64,000 nucleotides of DNA from JAWLFY01 sp041685355. GTDB taxonomy: Bacteria; Planctomycetota; Planctomycetia; Pirellulales; Pirellulaceae. The translations under genes and the position numbers were made by a program. Numbering within the stretch: position 1 is the first letter of the stretch; the number at the start of each line of letters is the position of its first letter. Of the stretch, positions 42,620 through 49,730 are shown one piece after another. The stretch is taken from NCBI GenBank assembly GCA_041685355.1, contig JAWLFY010000006.1:1-64000 (forward strand), in the 5' to 3' direction. The notes below the pieces were generated by a model. The model was not told where the DNA came from, made no database searches, and saw nothing but the letters and a program-made list of their open reading frames with translations.

Positions 42620-43328
42620 TAAGCTCTCCTCCCCCTCTCCCCTCTGTGTCCTCCGTGCCTCTGAGTTTCAAACTCTCTCCTTCTTCTCCTTTCTCTGCTT
42701 CCTCTGCTTCTTCCTCTTCTTTATCTTCTTTCGCCCCCGCTCCCGCCACATACACCCCCTTCTTCACTTGACACCCCGAACCAGGGGCGTGGTCCCAGGT
42801 TTCCAGCACCACCCGCCATTCCCCGTCCGCGCCCGGCGTCACGAGATAGCGGCTTTCGATCGTCTCGCCGCGATACGTCGAAACGAACTCGAAGCGGCGG
42901 GGCTCCCCGTCGCGGAGCAACCGCAGTCGGGCGTTGGCGAAGCTGAACAGTCGCGTCGGAAAATGATTGACGAACCCGGACTCGATCGGAGCCCCAGAAA
43001 CGCCACTCGGCGACGTCGCGTCTGGCCCCCGATGTTCGGGACGCCCGTGGTCGGCTTTCCCATGTCCGGCCTCTTCCGTTCCGTCCACCCGGTATCGGTT
43101 CGCGAAGTTGTACATAGCGGGCACCGGTTGCTGGATCGCCCACCCCCAGAACGAATCCGTCCGCAAATGAAACCGTGCGAGCGTCGCCTGTGCGACCTCC
43201 GGGACCAGCGGGGTTGCGGCGAGCCAGACGGTCACCGCCGCGACGATCGCCACGATCACGCCCAACCCGTAATCAGGCTGAGGCCCCCGCAAGCGATGCC
43301 CCCACCAGCGATAACAACGCGAAGTCAT
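42609..43328 (-). CDS. membrane-anchored partner of the HTTM-like protein
   Basis: This encodes about 239 residues, starting at ATG 43328 (GTG 43340 is four codons further upstream). A transmembrane segment (YGLGVIVAIVAAVTVWLAATPLV, about residues 20-42) is followed by a soluble part with 'WGWAIQQPVPAMYNFANRYRVDG' and a beta-rich stretch 'RLFSFANARLRLLRDGEPRRFEFVSTYRGETIESRYLVTPG' (residues about 125-165). In HTTM-type two-gene units the partner often has this single-anchor topology. The last 40 residues are a Glu/Lys-rich coiled tail that runs into LKLRGTEDTEGRG, which is the translation of a dispersed intergenic-type repeat (42641-42671). So the natural C-terminus has probably been extended by a repeat insertion. 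Function is unknown. Confidence 0.65.
   Translation of the reverse strand: MTSRCYRWWGHRLRGPQPDYGLGVIVAIVAAVTVWLAATPLVPEVAQATLARFHLRTDSFWGWAIQQPVPAMYNFANRYRVDGTEEAGHGKADHGRPEHRGPDATSPSGVSGAPIESGFVNHFPTRLFSFANARLRLLRDGEPRRFEFVSTYRGETIESRYLVTPGADGEWRVVLETWDHAPGSGCQVKKGVYVAGAGAKEDKEEEEAEEAEKGEEGESLKLRGTEDTEGRGGGELNGG
42641..42671. repeat. dispersed repeat of the CTCTGTGTCCTCCGTG type inside a coding region
   Basis: The stretch CCTCTGTGTCCTCCGTGCC, followed by TCTGAGTTTCAA, belongs to the same style of short dispersed repeat as 31191-31225. It is usually intergenic, but here it forms the last codons of the HTTM partner gene (minus strand, LKLRGTEDTEGRG). Confidence 0.55.
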
Positions 43329-43403
43329 CGAGACCCTCACTCGACCACGAAACCGACGATTCCGAACCCGATCGCCCGGCCAACCCTACGTCGCAATCGC
43401 TGA

Positions 43404-44606
43404 TTACCAAGCGAAGTACGGCCAAGGCCCCTCGCCGGTGGCGCCGGGGGGGAGTTCGACGAAGCCGTCGCTTTGGGTCAGCGCCACCAGGTCGCCGGAA
43501 CCTTTCGACGCGATCGGCTCGGCCAGGCCGTGGGCGACCAGCCTCACCGGGCGCATCCACCACAGCGGCAACGTCTTGACCCCGGGGGTTGCCAGCGTCA
43601 CCACCGGGCGATGGTGCATCCAGTCGACTCGACCCGCCATTTTGGCGAGCAGCGGAAGGGCGAATCGGTAGCACGTAAGGGTCGCGCTGACGGGGTTTCC
43701 CGGAAGCCCGAGGATCAGTTTTCCCGCATCGGTCGCCGCCCCCAAGATCGGCTTCCCAGGACGGATCGGGAGCCGATGAAACACGGTTTCGGCCCCCAGT
43801 CGCTCGCAAATCTCGGGGACGTGGTCGCGGTCCCCCATCGAGACGCCTCCGGTCAGGATCACCGCGTCGGAGGTCGCCAATGCCTGTCGAAACGCTTCGG
43901 CGAGTTCATCGCGGTCGTCCCGGACGTGGCGATGGACACCCGCGGCGATCCACCCGTGGCGGCACAGCATCGATGCGATCGCCGCCCGATTGCTGTTTCG
44001 CAACTGCCAAGGCTCGGGCGTGACGTGCGGATCGAGGACCTCGTCACCGGTGGTGACCAGACAGACCCGAACGCGACGGTAAACGTCCGGGGAAACCACG
44101 CCGAACGCGGCGGCTGCGGCATGGCGGGGAGGCGTGAGCGGTTGGCCGGCGTCCATCACGCGGTCGCCACGGCGGGTGTTTTCCCCGGCACGACGGATGT
44201 TCGATCCCGGCGCGACCGATCGCGCTTCGCCGCGCCACCGGATCGTCGCGCCGGACTCGATCGTTTCCTCGCGTTTGACCACCGCCTCGCCACCGGCCGG
44301 GACCACGGCACCGGTAAAGATCCGCACGACCGATCCGGGCGGCAGTTCGGGTGGGGGCGCCCCGGGGGCCGATTCTCCGGCGACCCGGATCTCTCCGTCC
44401 CGTTCCAAATCGGTCATCCGCACTGCGTAGCCGTCCATCGCCGAGACGTCGGCCGCCGGGCTGTCGCCATCCGCCGAAATCCCGCCGGCCAGTACGCGTT
44501 GGGCGAACGCCCCGTCGCTCGTCTCGTGGGACACGGTCGCCAGCCGACCGGCGAGGGCTCGCACCGCGTCGTCCGGCGTTTCGAAACGGTCAGTCGCGGA
44601 CATCAT
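43404..44606 (-). CDS. moeA: molybdopterin molybdenumtransferase MoeA
   Basis: This encodes 400 residues, the typical MoeA length. MoeA inserts molybdenum into adenylylated molybdopterin, the last step of Mo-cofactor synthesis, in the cytoplasm. Family motifs are in order: 'DVSAMDGYAVRMTD' (about residue 52), 'VVRIFTGAVVPAGGEAVVKRE', 'GSNIRRAGENTRRGDRVMDAG', 'VCLVTTGDEVLDP', the MoCF-type 'VILTGGVSMGDRDHVPEI' and 'LPGNPVSATLTCYRFALP'. The start is one of two adjacent ATGs at 44606/44603. The end of mobA overlaps this start by 17 bases, so translation is coupled. It is the last gene of the cobA-hemD, CMD, mobA, moeA operon. No MoaA/MoaE genes are in the window. Confidence 0.93.
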   Translation of the reverse strand: MMSATDRFETPDDAVRALAGRLATVSHETSDGAFAQRVLAGGISADGDSPAADVSAMDGYAVRMTDLERDGEIRVAGESAPGAPPPELPPGSVVRIFTGAVVPAGGEAVVKREETIESGATIRWRGEARSVAPGSNIRRAGENTRRGDRVMDAGQPLTPPRHAAAAAFGVVSPDVYRRVRVCLVTTGDEVLDPHVTPEPWQLRNSNRAAIASMLCRHGWIAAGVHRHVRDDRDELAEAFRQALATSDAVILTGGVSMGDRDHVPEICERLGAETVFHRLPIRPGKPILGAATDAGKLILGLPGNPVSATLTCYRFALPLLAKMAGRVDWMHHRPVVTLATPGVKTLPLWWMRPVRLVAHGLAEPIASKGSGDLVALTQSDGFVELPPGATGEGPWPYFAW

Positions 44607-45279
44607 CCAGGTCCTCCGGGCGGTTGACGTTGTGAAGCGAGCTCGCCGCCATCGGGACCGCCACGCACCGCTGGTGACGCAGCCATGCTCGCAAGCTTCG
44701 GTGATCCGATCTCGCGAGCCGGTCGAGCGAGGCCGCGAATCGTACCGGATAGATCGCCACCAGCGGTTGCGATTCGTTCGTCCCGATCTCGCAGGCGACC
44801 ACAAGATCCGCCGGGAAAGCCCGCCATCGGTCTCGCAACGTGATCAGGTTCGCCGCGACCAACCGTGGCGTGTCGACCGGGGTGACCAGGCATCCGCCGA
44901 ACCCGGCGTCGCGGGCGTGGGAGACCGCCGCGGCGACGCCGACCGCCGGTCCGAGATGCGGGACCGGATCGACGATCTCGATCACCTTGTCCGTCACCTT
45001 ATCCGTCGCCGGTTCCGATACCGGTTCCGATACCGGTCGACCCGTGACGGTTGACGAGGCGTTTGCGGCCGCCAAGGGATCGCCGTTTCCCGAAACGGCG
45101 ACGGCGTCACAGACGTCGCGAAGCCGGCTGACCGCGGACTGCAGATAGCTTTTTCCGTCAGGCCCGATCAGCGTCGCCTTGTCACGTCCCATCCGTGACG
45201 AGCGGCCGCCACACAGGACGACTCCGAGCAGCGCCCGCGACGAGGACGCATCCGTCCGACGTGGCGAATGGGAGGCCAT
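44590..45279 (-). CDS. mobA: molybdenum cofactor guanylyltransferase MobA
   Basis: This encodes 229 residues, slightly longer than typical MobA (about 190-200). MobA attaches GMP to molybdopterin to form MGD, the cofactor form of DMSO-reductase-family enzymes such as nitrate reductase. The nucleotide-binding signature LLGVVLCGGRSSRMGRDKATL is split here into LCGGRSSRMGRDKA (about residues 20-33). Later segments include 'PHLGPAVGVAAAVSHA', 'GCLVTPVDTPRLVAANL' (the metal-binding Asp) and 'SQPLVAIYPVRFAASLDRLAR'. A 20-residue insert of short repeats (SEPVSEPATDKVTDKV, 44981-45042, 12-bp DNA units) lies in a surface loop, another in-frame slippage product. The start ATG is five bases after the CMD gene's stop. 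Confidence 0.9.
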   Translation of the reverse strand: MASHSPRRTDASSSRALLGVVLCGGRSSRMGRDKATLIGPDGKSYLQSAVSRLRDVCDAVAVSGNGDPLAAANASSTVTGRPVSEPVSEPATDKVTDKVIEIVDPVPHLGPAVGVAAAVSHARDAGFGGCLVTPVDTPRLVAANLITLRDRWRAFPADLVVACEIGTNESQPLVAIYPVRFAASLDRLARSDHRSLRAWLRHQRCVAVPMAASSLHNVNRPEDLDDVRD

Positions 45280-45284
45280 TGGCG

Positions 45285-45635
45285 CTACTTCGATTCCGTG
45301 CCGCCGGCTCGATCCGCTTTGGCGAGCACGTCTTCCACCCACGACTTCGCCCGCATCATCGTCGGGAATCCGATCGTGGGGGCAGTCAGGAGGGCCACGT
45401 GACGCAAGTCTTCCGCGCGACATCCCGCCTCGAGCGCTTTGCGGCAATGCGAGTGGGCTGCCCCTTCCAGACCGGCGGCGAGCGACGTCGCGAGTTTGAC
45501 GAGCGCGACCTCGCGGGGACTGAGCGGACCCGCCTCCGCCGCCGCCTTGCCGAACGACTCGTACGCCCGCATCAGATCCGGGTGGTCGTCATGCATTTGC
45601 CGGTAGCGTTTCGGGATTCCTGGTCGGCTCGACAT
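45285..45635 (-). CDS. carboxymuconolactone decarboxylase (AhpD)-like family protein
   Basis: This encodes 116 residues, the normal size of a CMD-like all-helical protein. The family pattern is visible: 'AYESFGKAAAEAGPLSPREVALVKLATSLAAGLEGAAHSHCRKALEAG' (residues about 24-70), with the HSHxxxALEAG helix, and 'LRHVALLTAPTIGFPTMMRAKSW'. The AhpD-type CxxC redox pair is absent; only one Cys follows His in that helix, plus one in GCRAED. Activity is therefore uncertain, with a peroxidase/disulfide or decarboxylase role possible. ATG 45635 lies seven bases after the cobA-hemD stop and its own stop lies five bases before mobA, so it is embedded in the cofactor operon. Its link to that pathway is unexplained. 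Confidence 0.8.
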   Translation of the reverse strand: MSSRPGIPKRYRQMHDDHPDLMRAYESFGKAAAEAGPLSPREVALVKLATSLAAGLEGAAHSHCRKALEAGCRAEDLRHVALLTAPTIGFPTMMRAKSWVEDVLAKADRAGGTESK

Positions 45636-45642
45636 CGTGGGG

Positions 45643-47265
45643 TCACTCCTTGTTGTCGGTTTCGGCCTTGTCGGTTTCGGCGGCAACGATCGCATCGACC
45701 AACGCGTCGATCGTATAGGGCGAGGCCTCCGCCGCGACATCGTAGCCGAGCTCGCGGACGGTCTCGGAGGTGATCGGGCTGAGGCTCGCCAATTTGCAAC
45801 GCCCGACCGCGCCGGCGAACATCCGCGCCACGCTCTTCGCGGTGCCGCTGCTGGTCAGCGTGATCCAGTCGACTTTCCCCGCCTGAACCGCGTGGAGCAC
45901 CTCCGGGTCGGCGGCCTCGACGTCCGTGTGGTCGTAGGCCGCGACCTGTTCGACGTCCCATCCGGATTCGCGAAGCGATTCGGCGAGTGTGTCCCGGCCA
46001 CGGCTGGCGCGGACAATCAAAACCGGCCGAGGTTGCGGCCGACCTTCGATCAGGCATGCGGCGAGCGACTCCGCGTCGAACCGGTCGGGGACGACGTCGG
46101 CACGCAAGTAGAATCGGCGGAGCGTCGAGGCGGTCTTCTTTCCGACCGCGGCGATCCGAAGGGAACCGAGTGATCGCAGGTCGTGCCCCCGTTCGATCAG
46201 CCGGCCCAAAAACGACTCGACCCCGTTCCGGCTGCAAAAGACGATCGTCCCGAACCGATCGAGCTGGCCGATCGCGCGGTCGACCGCGTCCCAATCGCGC
46301 GGCGGGCCGATCCGCACCGCCGGCTGCACCAGCACCGTCGCCCCGCGTTCCCTCAGCGGGCCAGCCAACGCTTCCGCCTGATCCGCCGGTCGGGTGACCA
46401 GAATCGTCCGCCCGAACAACGGACGCCGGGCAAACCAACTCATCGTTTCCGCCAATTCGGTCACGCGGCCCAAGATCACGATCACCGGTGGCCGCATCCG
46501 CGACGCGGGGGTCAATCGATCCGCGACCTCATCGAGACGGCAACGGATCACTTGCTGGTCAGGAAGGCTGCAGCGACGGATGATCGCCGCCGGTGTCGAG
46601 GGATCCTTTCCGCCCGCCAGCAAACCGGCCGTCCACGCGTGGGCTGTCGTCACCCCCATGTAGACGACCAGGGTCCCCGGGAACCGGGCGAGGGCGTCCC
46701 AATCGAGCGTCGGGGAATCCTTTTCCGGTTCTTCGTGGCCGGTCACCAGGGCGACCGCGGACGCGAGACGGCGGTGAGTGACCGGGATCCCGGCGTACGA
46801 TCCCGCCGCCAGCGCCGCCGTGATCCCCGGGATGATTTCGTAAGGGATCCCCGCCGCCCGAAGCGCCTCGACTTCCTCGGCCGTGCGGGCGAACACCGCG
46901 GGATCACCCCCCTTCAGCCGGACCACCCGGCGGCCGGCCCGGGCGTGCCGCAAGATCTCCTCGATCACCTCGTCTTGTCGCCAAATCCGTGTCTGACCAT
47001 GTTTGCCGACACAAATCCGCTCCGCCCGGCCGGCGTGGTTCAGCATCGCTCGATTGCTCAGGCCGTCGTACAGGACGACGTCGGCCGTCGCGAGCCGTTC
47101 GGCGCCCCGGAGCGTCAGCAGTCCCGGGTCTCCCGGGCCGGCACCGACCAGCGACACCAGTGGGGCCGGCGACGCGGGCGGGCCTGGCGACACGCGTGAA
47201 GCTTGGGGCTCAGCGAGCCCCGATGACACGGGGGGGGACGGTGGCACGATCGGATCGTCGTTCAT
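45643..47265 (-). CDS. cobA-hemD: uroporphyrinogen-III C-methyltransferase / uroporphyrinogen-III synthase fusion
   Basis: This encodes about 540 residues joining two tetrapyrrole enzymes. The N-terminal half (about residues 35-285) is a SAM-dependent uroporphyrinogen-III C-methyltransferase: 'VSLVGAGPGDPGLLTLRGAE', 'ADVVLYDGLSN', 'VRLKGGDPAVFARTAEEVEAL', 'GIPYEIIPGITAALAAGSYAGIPVTHR' and 'LVVYMGV'. It makes precorrin-2, the precursor of siroheme and cobalamin. The C-terminal half (about 290-540) is uroporphyrinogen-III synthase: 'GRTILVTRPADQAEALAGPLRERGA', 'IVFCSRNGVESFLGRL', 'VAAYDHTDVEA' and 'DWITLTSSGTAKSVARMF'. The ATG at 47265 gives a Pro/Ser-rich leader; a longer reading to 47388 lacks a better start. 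It heads the operon ending in moeA. Confidence 0.92.
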   Translation of the reverse strand: MNDDPIVPPSPPVSSGLAEPQASRVSPGPPASPAPLVSLVGAGPGDPGLLTLRGAERLATADVVLYDGLSNRAMLNHAGRAERICVGKHGQTRIWRQDEVIEEILRHARAGRRVVRLKGGDPAVFARTAEEVEALRAAGIPYEIIPGITAALAAGSYAGIPVTHRRLASAVALVTGHEEPEKDSPTLDWDALARFPGTLVVYMGVTTAHAWTAGLLAGGKDPSTPAAIIRRCSLPDQQVIRCRLDEVADRLTPASRMRPPVIVILGRVTELAETMSWFARRPLFGRTILVTRPADQAEALAGPLRERGATVLVQPAVRIGPPRDWDAVDRAIGQLDRFGTIVFCSRNGVESFLGRLIERGHDLRSLGSLRIAAVGKKTASTLRRFYLRADVVPDRFDAESLAACLIEGRPQPRPVLIVRASRGRDTLAESLRESGWDVEQVAAYDHTDVEAADPEVLHAVQAGKVDWITLTSSGTAKSVARMFAGAVGRCKLASLSPITSETVRELGYDVAAEASPYTIDALVDAIVAAETDKAETDNKE

Positions 47266-47405
47266 CCCCGTATTCTCGCGATTCAGGGCGTGCCCACTAG
47301 GCTCTGGACACGAGGCGAATGAATCGGCATAATCCCCGACCTGACCGATAGCAATCTTCACGCTCCCCGTCTCGACTTCGAACGGCACTTCCCACGCCGA
47401 CCATC

Positions 47406-47672
47406 ATGCCGAATACCCCCAGCGCCAAGAAACGTCTCCGTCAAAACATCAAGCGACGCGTTCACAATCGCGCCGTCAAGACGAACATGCGCGGCCAGAT
47501 CCGACGCGTACGGGAGGCGATCCAAGCGGGTGATCTGGAGAAGGCTCGGACCGAATTCCGAGTCGCCATGAAGAAGCTCGATCGTGCCGCCAGCCGGAAC
47601 GTGATCCACAAGAACACAGCGGCCCGGACCAAGAGCCGGCTCAATCATTTGATCAAGGCCGCCTCCGCCTGA
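47406..47672 (+). CDS. rpsT: 30S ribosomal protein S20
   Basis: This encodes 88 residues, the standard S20 length. It is a basic all-helical protein that binds 16S rRNA early in 30S assembly. The typical opening is seen ('PNTPSAKKRLRQNIKRRVHNRAVKTNMR', residues 2-29), followed by 'RTEFRVAMKKLDRAASRNVIHKNTAARTKSRLNHLIK'. The ATG at 47406 is the only sensible start. It is divergent from the cofactor operon and followed by a stable hairpin (47785-47826), and it is monocistronic. Confidence 0.97.
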   Translation: MPNTPSAKKRLRQNIKRRVHNRAVKTNMRGQIRRVREAIQAGDLEKARTEFRVAMKKLDRAASRNVIHKNTAARTKSRLNHLIKAASA

Positions 47673-47784
47673 TCGGTGCCGCCCGTTCCGAAATCGACTG
47701 CAGCCGACTGCCGAGGCTGAATCTCATTGCCGGGGCTTCGAAGGCCGAACGACCCGATACCGACGCGACAACCCGAAATCAACG

Positions 47785-47826
47785 CGACGAAGGCGGCTCT
47801 CGGTAATCCGGGAACCGCCTTCGTCG
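47785..47826 (+). terminator. stable hairpin downstream of rpsT
   Basis: CGACGAAGGCGG (47785-47796) pairs perfectly with CCGCCTTCGTCG (47815-47826). An inner stem (TCTCGG with CCGGGA, one wobble) closes on TAAT. A second small hairpin (CGCTTC 47836-47841 with GAAGCG 47846-47851) and a T6 run at 47861-47866 follow. It lies between convergent rpsT and a barrel-protein gene, so it may serve both strands. Confidence 0.6.
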
Positions 47827-47910
47827 TTGCGGGATCGCTTCTTTCGAAGCGGGATCGTGGTTTTTTGCGACGCCGCATCGGATCGCCCCGAGCGCCGTCG
47901 AGTGAGCGAC

Positions 47911-49254
47911 TTAGAACAGGAAGATCGTGTCGATCCCGAAGGTCGCTTGGTCGTTCCCGGCTTCGACAACCTGGTTGCCCGCCGCGAGGACGGCCGCGTT
48001 GTTGTCGACCCAGTCCCATCGGATCTCAGGCCGCACGATCACGTTGGCGTGCGGGCGATGGTTGAGACCTAGCGTCAGGGCGTAAATGTCGGCCGTGGCT
48101 CCCGGTGCGGTGTAGACGCCTTCGCTCTCGTACCACTCGAACCGGGCACCGGCCGCCCAGCAATCGTTGAGCGTGTAGATCAGGTACTGGTTGATCCCGT
48201 ACGTCTCGCGGACCGTCGTGCCATTCTCGTTCTCGGTCGACAACAAGTCGCTCTGGCTGATGTACTGCAGTTGCTCAGAGAGCTGGTGCTCGGAAACGAT
48301 CGAGTGCATGTAGCCTTTTTCGACGCCGTTGAACCGGGCTTCGCCGAATCGTCCGATCGTCGTCGCGTAGGTCATCGTCCAGGTGTCGGTGAGCCCGAGC
48401 GAGACGCCACCGAGGAAGTTATCCCCGTTGTCGTCGAACCCGCTGTCCCAGCCGAAGGTGTACCCGCCGTAGACGGTCACGTCGTCGCTGTAGTCATACG
48501 TGCCGAGCACCCCGGTGTGGGTGAACGGCTCGCTGTTGTACATCGTGTAGGCGTGGCTGTAGAAGAAGTTGTCGGGGGCGGTGACGACTTCGTACCCGAT
48601 GATCGTGTAGAAGTGTCCCATGATCACCGACATGTCGCCGTAGCCGGCCTCGGCGTACACCTGGGGCAAGGCGTGCCCGTAGTCGTTGCCGTTGTCCCAC
48701 GAGTTATCCCATCCACGGGGGTCGGTCCCGAACGCTTGCGTGTCGGGCCCGTCGGTCCCGTACACGTAATCGATGCGTCCGCCGAGATCGAAGCCGTTGG
48801 AGGTATCGATCGCCTTTTCGGCGTACAGCCACGCCTGGTGCAACTGGGTCTCGTCGGCCCGGCTGTTGAACAGGCTGTTCGCCTTGTTGTGATAGCCGAT
48901 CTGGACCCAGCCTCCGGCGGACCAACCGCCGTGCTCACCCAGCAGCGACCACTGGTCGCCGAGACAGCAATCGTTGATCGCGTCGCCGAGCTTGTCGGCG
49001 AGCCCGAGTCCCAGCCCCGAGCCGCAGCCCCAACCGGAATCGCAGTCGCCCTCGCAGGCCGCGTCGAGGCCGCAACCGGGGTCGGCGATCGCCTCACACC
49101 CGCACACGACTTCGCCGCAATCGCAGTGCCCGACCTGGGCGATCCCCATGCCGACTCCCGGACCGGGTTGGTGATACGGGTGTTGCCCGTCGGCCGCCGA
49201 TGCGGATCCTCCGCAACAGAGAGCCGCCAACATCGCAAGTTTGTTCCACTTCAT
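47911..49254 (-). CDS. cysteine-rich outer-membrane beta-barrel protein, copy 1
   Basis: This encodes 447 residues with signal peptide MKWNKLAMLAALCCGGSASA. The mature N-terminus has many cysteines in CxC/CxxC spacing (HCDCGEVVCGCEA, GCGLDAACEGDCDSGWGCGSG, NDCC). The rest alternates hydrophobic and polar residues with frequent aromatics, for example 'GGWVQIGYHNKANSLFNSRAD', 'GGRIDYVYGTDGPD', 'VYAEAGYGDMSVIMGHFYTIIGYEVVTAP' and 'YGGYTFGWDSGFDDNGDNFLGGVSLG'. It ends FGIDTIFLF with a terminal Phe, typical of outer-membrane barrels. This matches the outer-membrane beta-barrel (porin-like) family seen in planctomycetes. Copy 2 lies 1.8 kb away with a nearly identical 5-prime two-thirds. The protein probably forms a barrel with a disulfide-linked periplasmic segment. 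Confidence 0.85.
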   Translation of the reverse strand: MKWNKLAMLAALCCGGSASAADGQHPYHQPGPGVGMGIAQVGHCDCGEVVCGCEAIADPGCGLDAACEGDCDSGWGCGSGLGLGLADKLGDAINDCCLGDQWSLLGEHGGWSAGGWVQIGYHNKANSLFNSRADETQLHQAWLYAEKAIDTSNGFDLGGRIDYVYGTDGPDTQAFGTDPRGWDNSWDNGNDYGHALPQVYAEAGYGDMSVIMGHFYTIIGYEVVTAPDNFFYSHAYTMYNSEPFTHTGVLGTYDYSDDVTVYGGYTFGWDSGFDDNGDNFLGGVSLGLTDTWTMTYATTIGRFGEARFNGVEKGYMHSIVSEHQLSEQLQYISQSDLLSTENENGTTVRETYGINQYLIYTLNDCWAAGARFEWYESEGVYTAPGATADIYALTLGLNHRPHANVIVRPEIRWDWVDNNAAVLAAGNQVVEAGNDQATFGIDTIFLF

Positions 49255-49554
49255 CGTCTCGGACTCCCCGTCCCTCATGAATCGTCGCGCGGATGGTGCC
49301 CGTCATGGGAAACCGATATCGGCGACACGTGCCAAGTTCGAACCGGCCCCCGTGCTTTCCAACGACTACGAGTCGCTGTCGTCGCGGCACGCCCCCGCCT
49401 CGGAACCCCGTTCGGGGTCCCCGGACTGATGCCGGCGCCAGACGCGGTCAACACGTCTCGTCAACGGTATCGTCCGCCGGGTCGCGTGACGTTGAGAGTG
49501 TCACGCGCGTTTCCCTGCGCGATTTCGCTAAACCGCCTTCGTTCCGGTAAGGCT

Positions 49555-49609
49555 TGCCGGTCGGCGAAGTTCTCCGCCGCGGGAGCATGCCGCGGCGGAG
49601 GACCGGCAA
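49555..49609. other. long nested hairpin
   Basis: TTGCCGGTC (49555-49563) pairs with GACCGGCAA (49601-49609), and inside it CTCCGCCGCGG (49572-49582) pairs with CCGCGGCGGAG (49590-49600). It lies immediately beyond the copy 2 terminator. A second terminator or an RNA structural element is possible. Confidence 0.6.
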
Positions 49610-49611
49610 CG

Positions 49612-49646
49612 AAAAAAGCCCGCTTGCCACGGGGGCAAGCGGGCTT
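49612..49646 (-). terminator. canonical terminator of barrel gene copy 2
   Basis: AAGCCCGCTTGCC (49616-49628) pairs perfectly with GGCAAGCGGGCTT (49634-49646). On the minus strand the stem is followed by a T6 run (A49612-A49617 on the plus strand). It lies about 85 bases past the copy 2 stop codon. Confidence 0.92.
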
Positions 49647-49730
49647 CGATTCGCAGTTCAGCGGTACGGCGATGTCTCCGCAAGGGATGGGGAGAAGTCG
49701 CTCGCGGCCGGCAGGACCGTACCTGACCCG

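Larger units (their letters stand above)
49255..49730. other. intergenic region between the two barrel genes
   Basis: This stretch of 476 bases holds the expected promoter of copy 1 (not recognisable by eye), a large hairpin at 49555-49609 and a canonical terminator for copy 2 at 49612-49646. I see no coding gene. Long open frames antisense to both barrel genes are high-GC artefacts. Confidence 0.7.
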
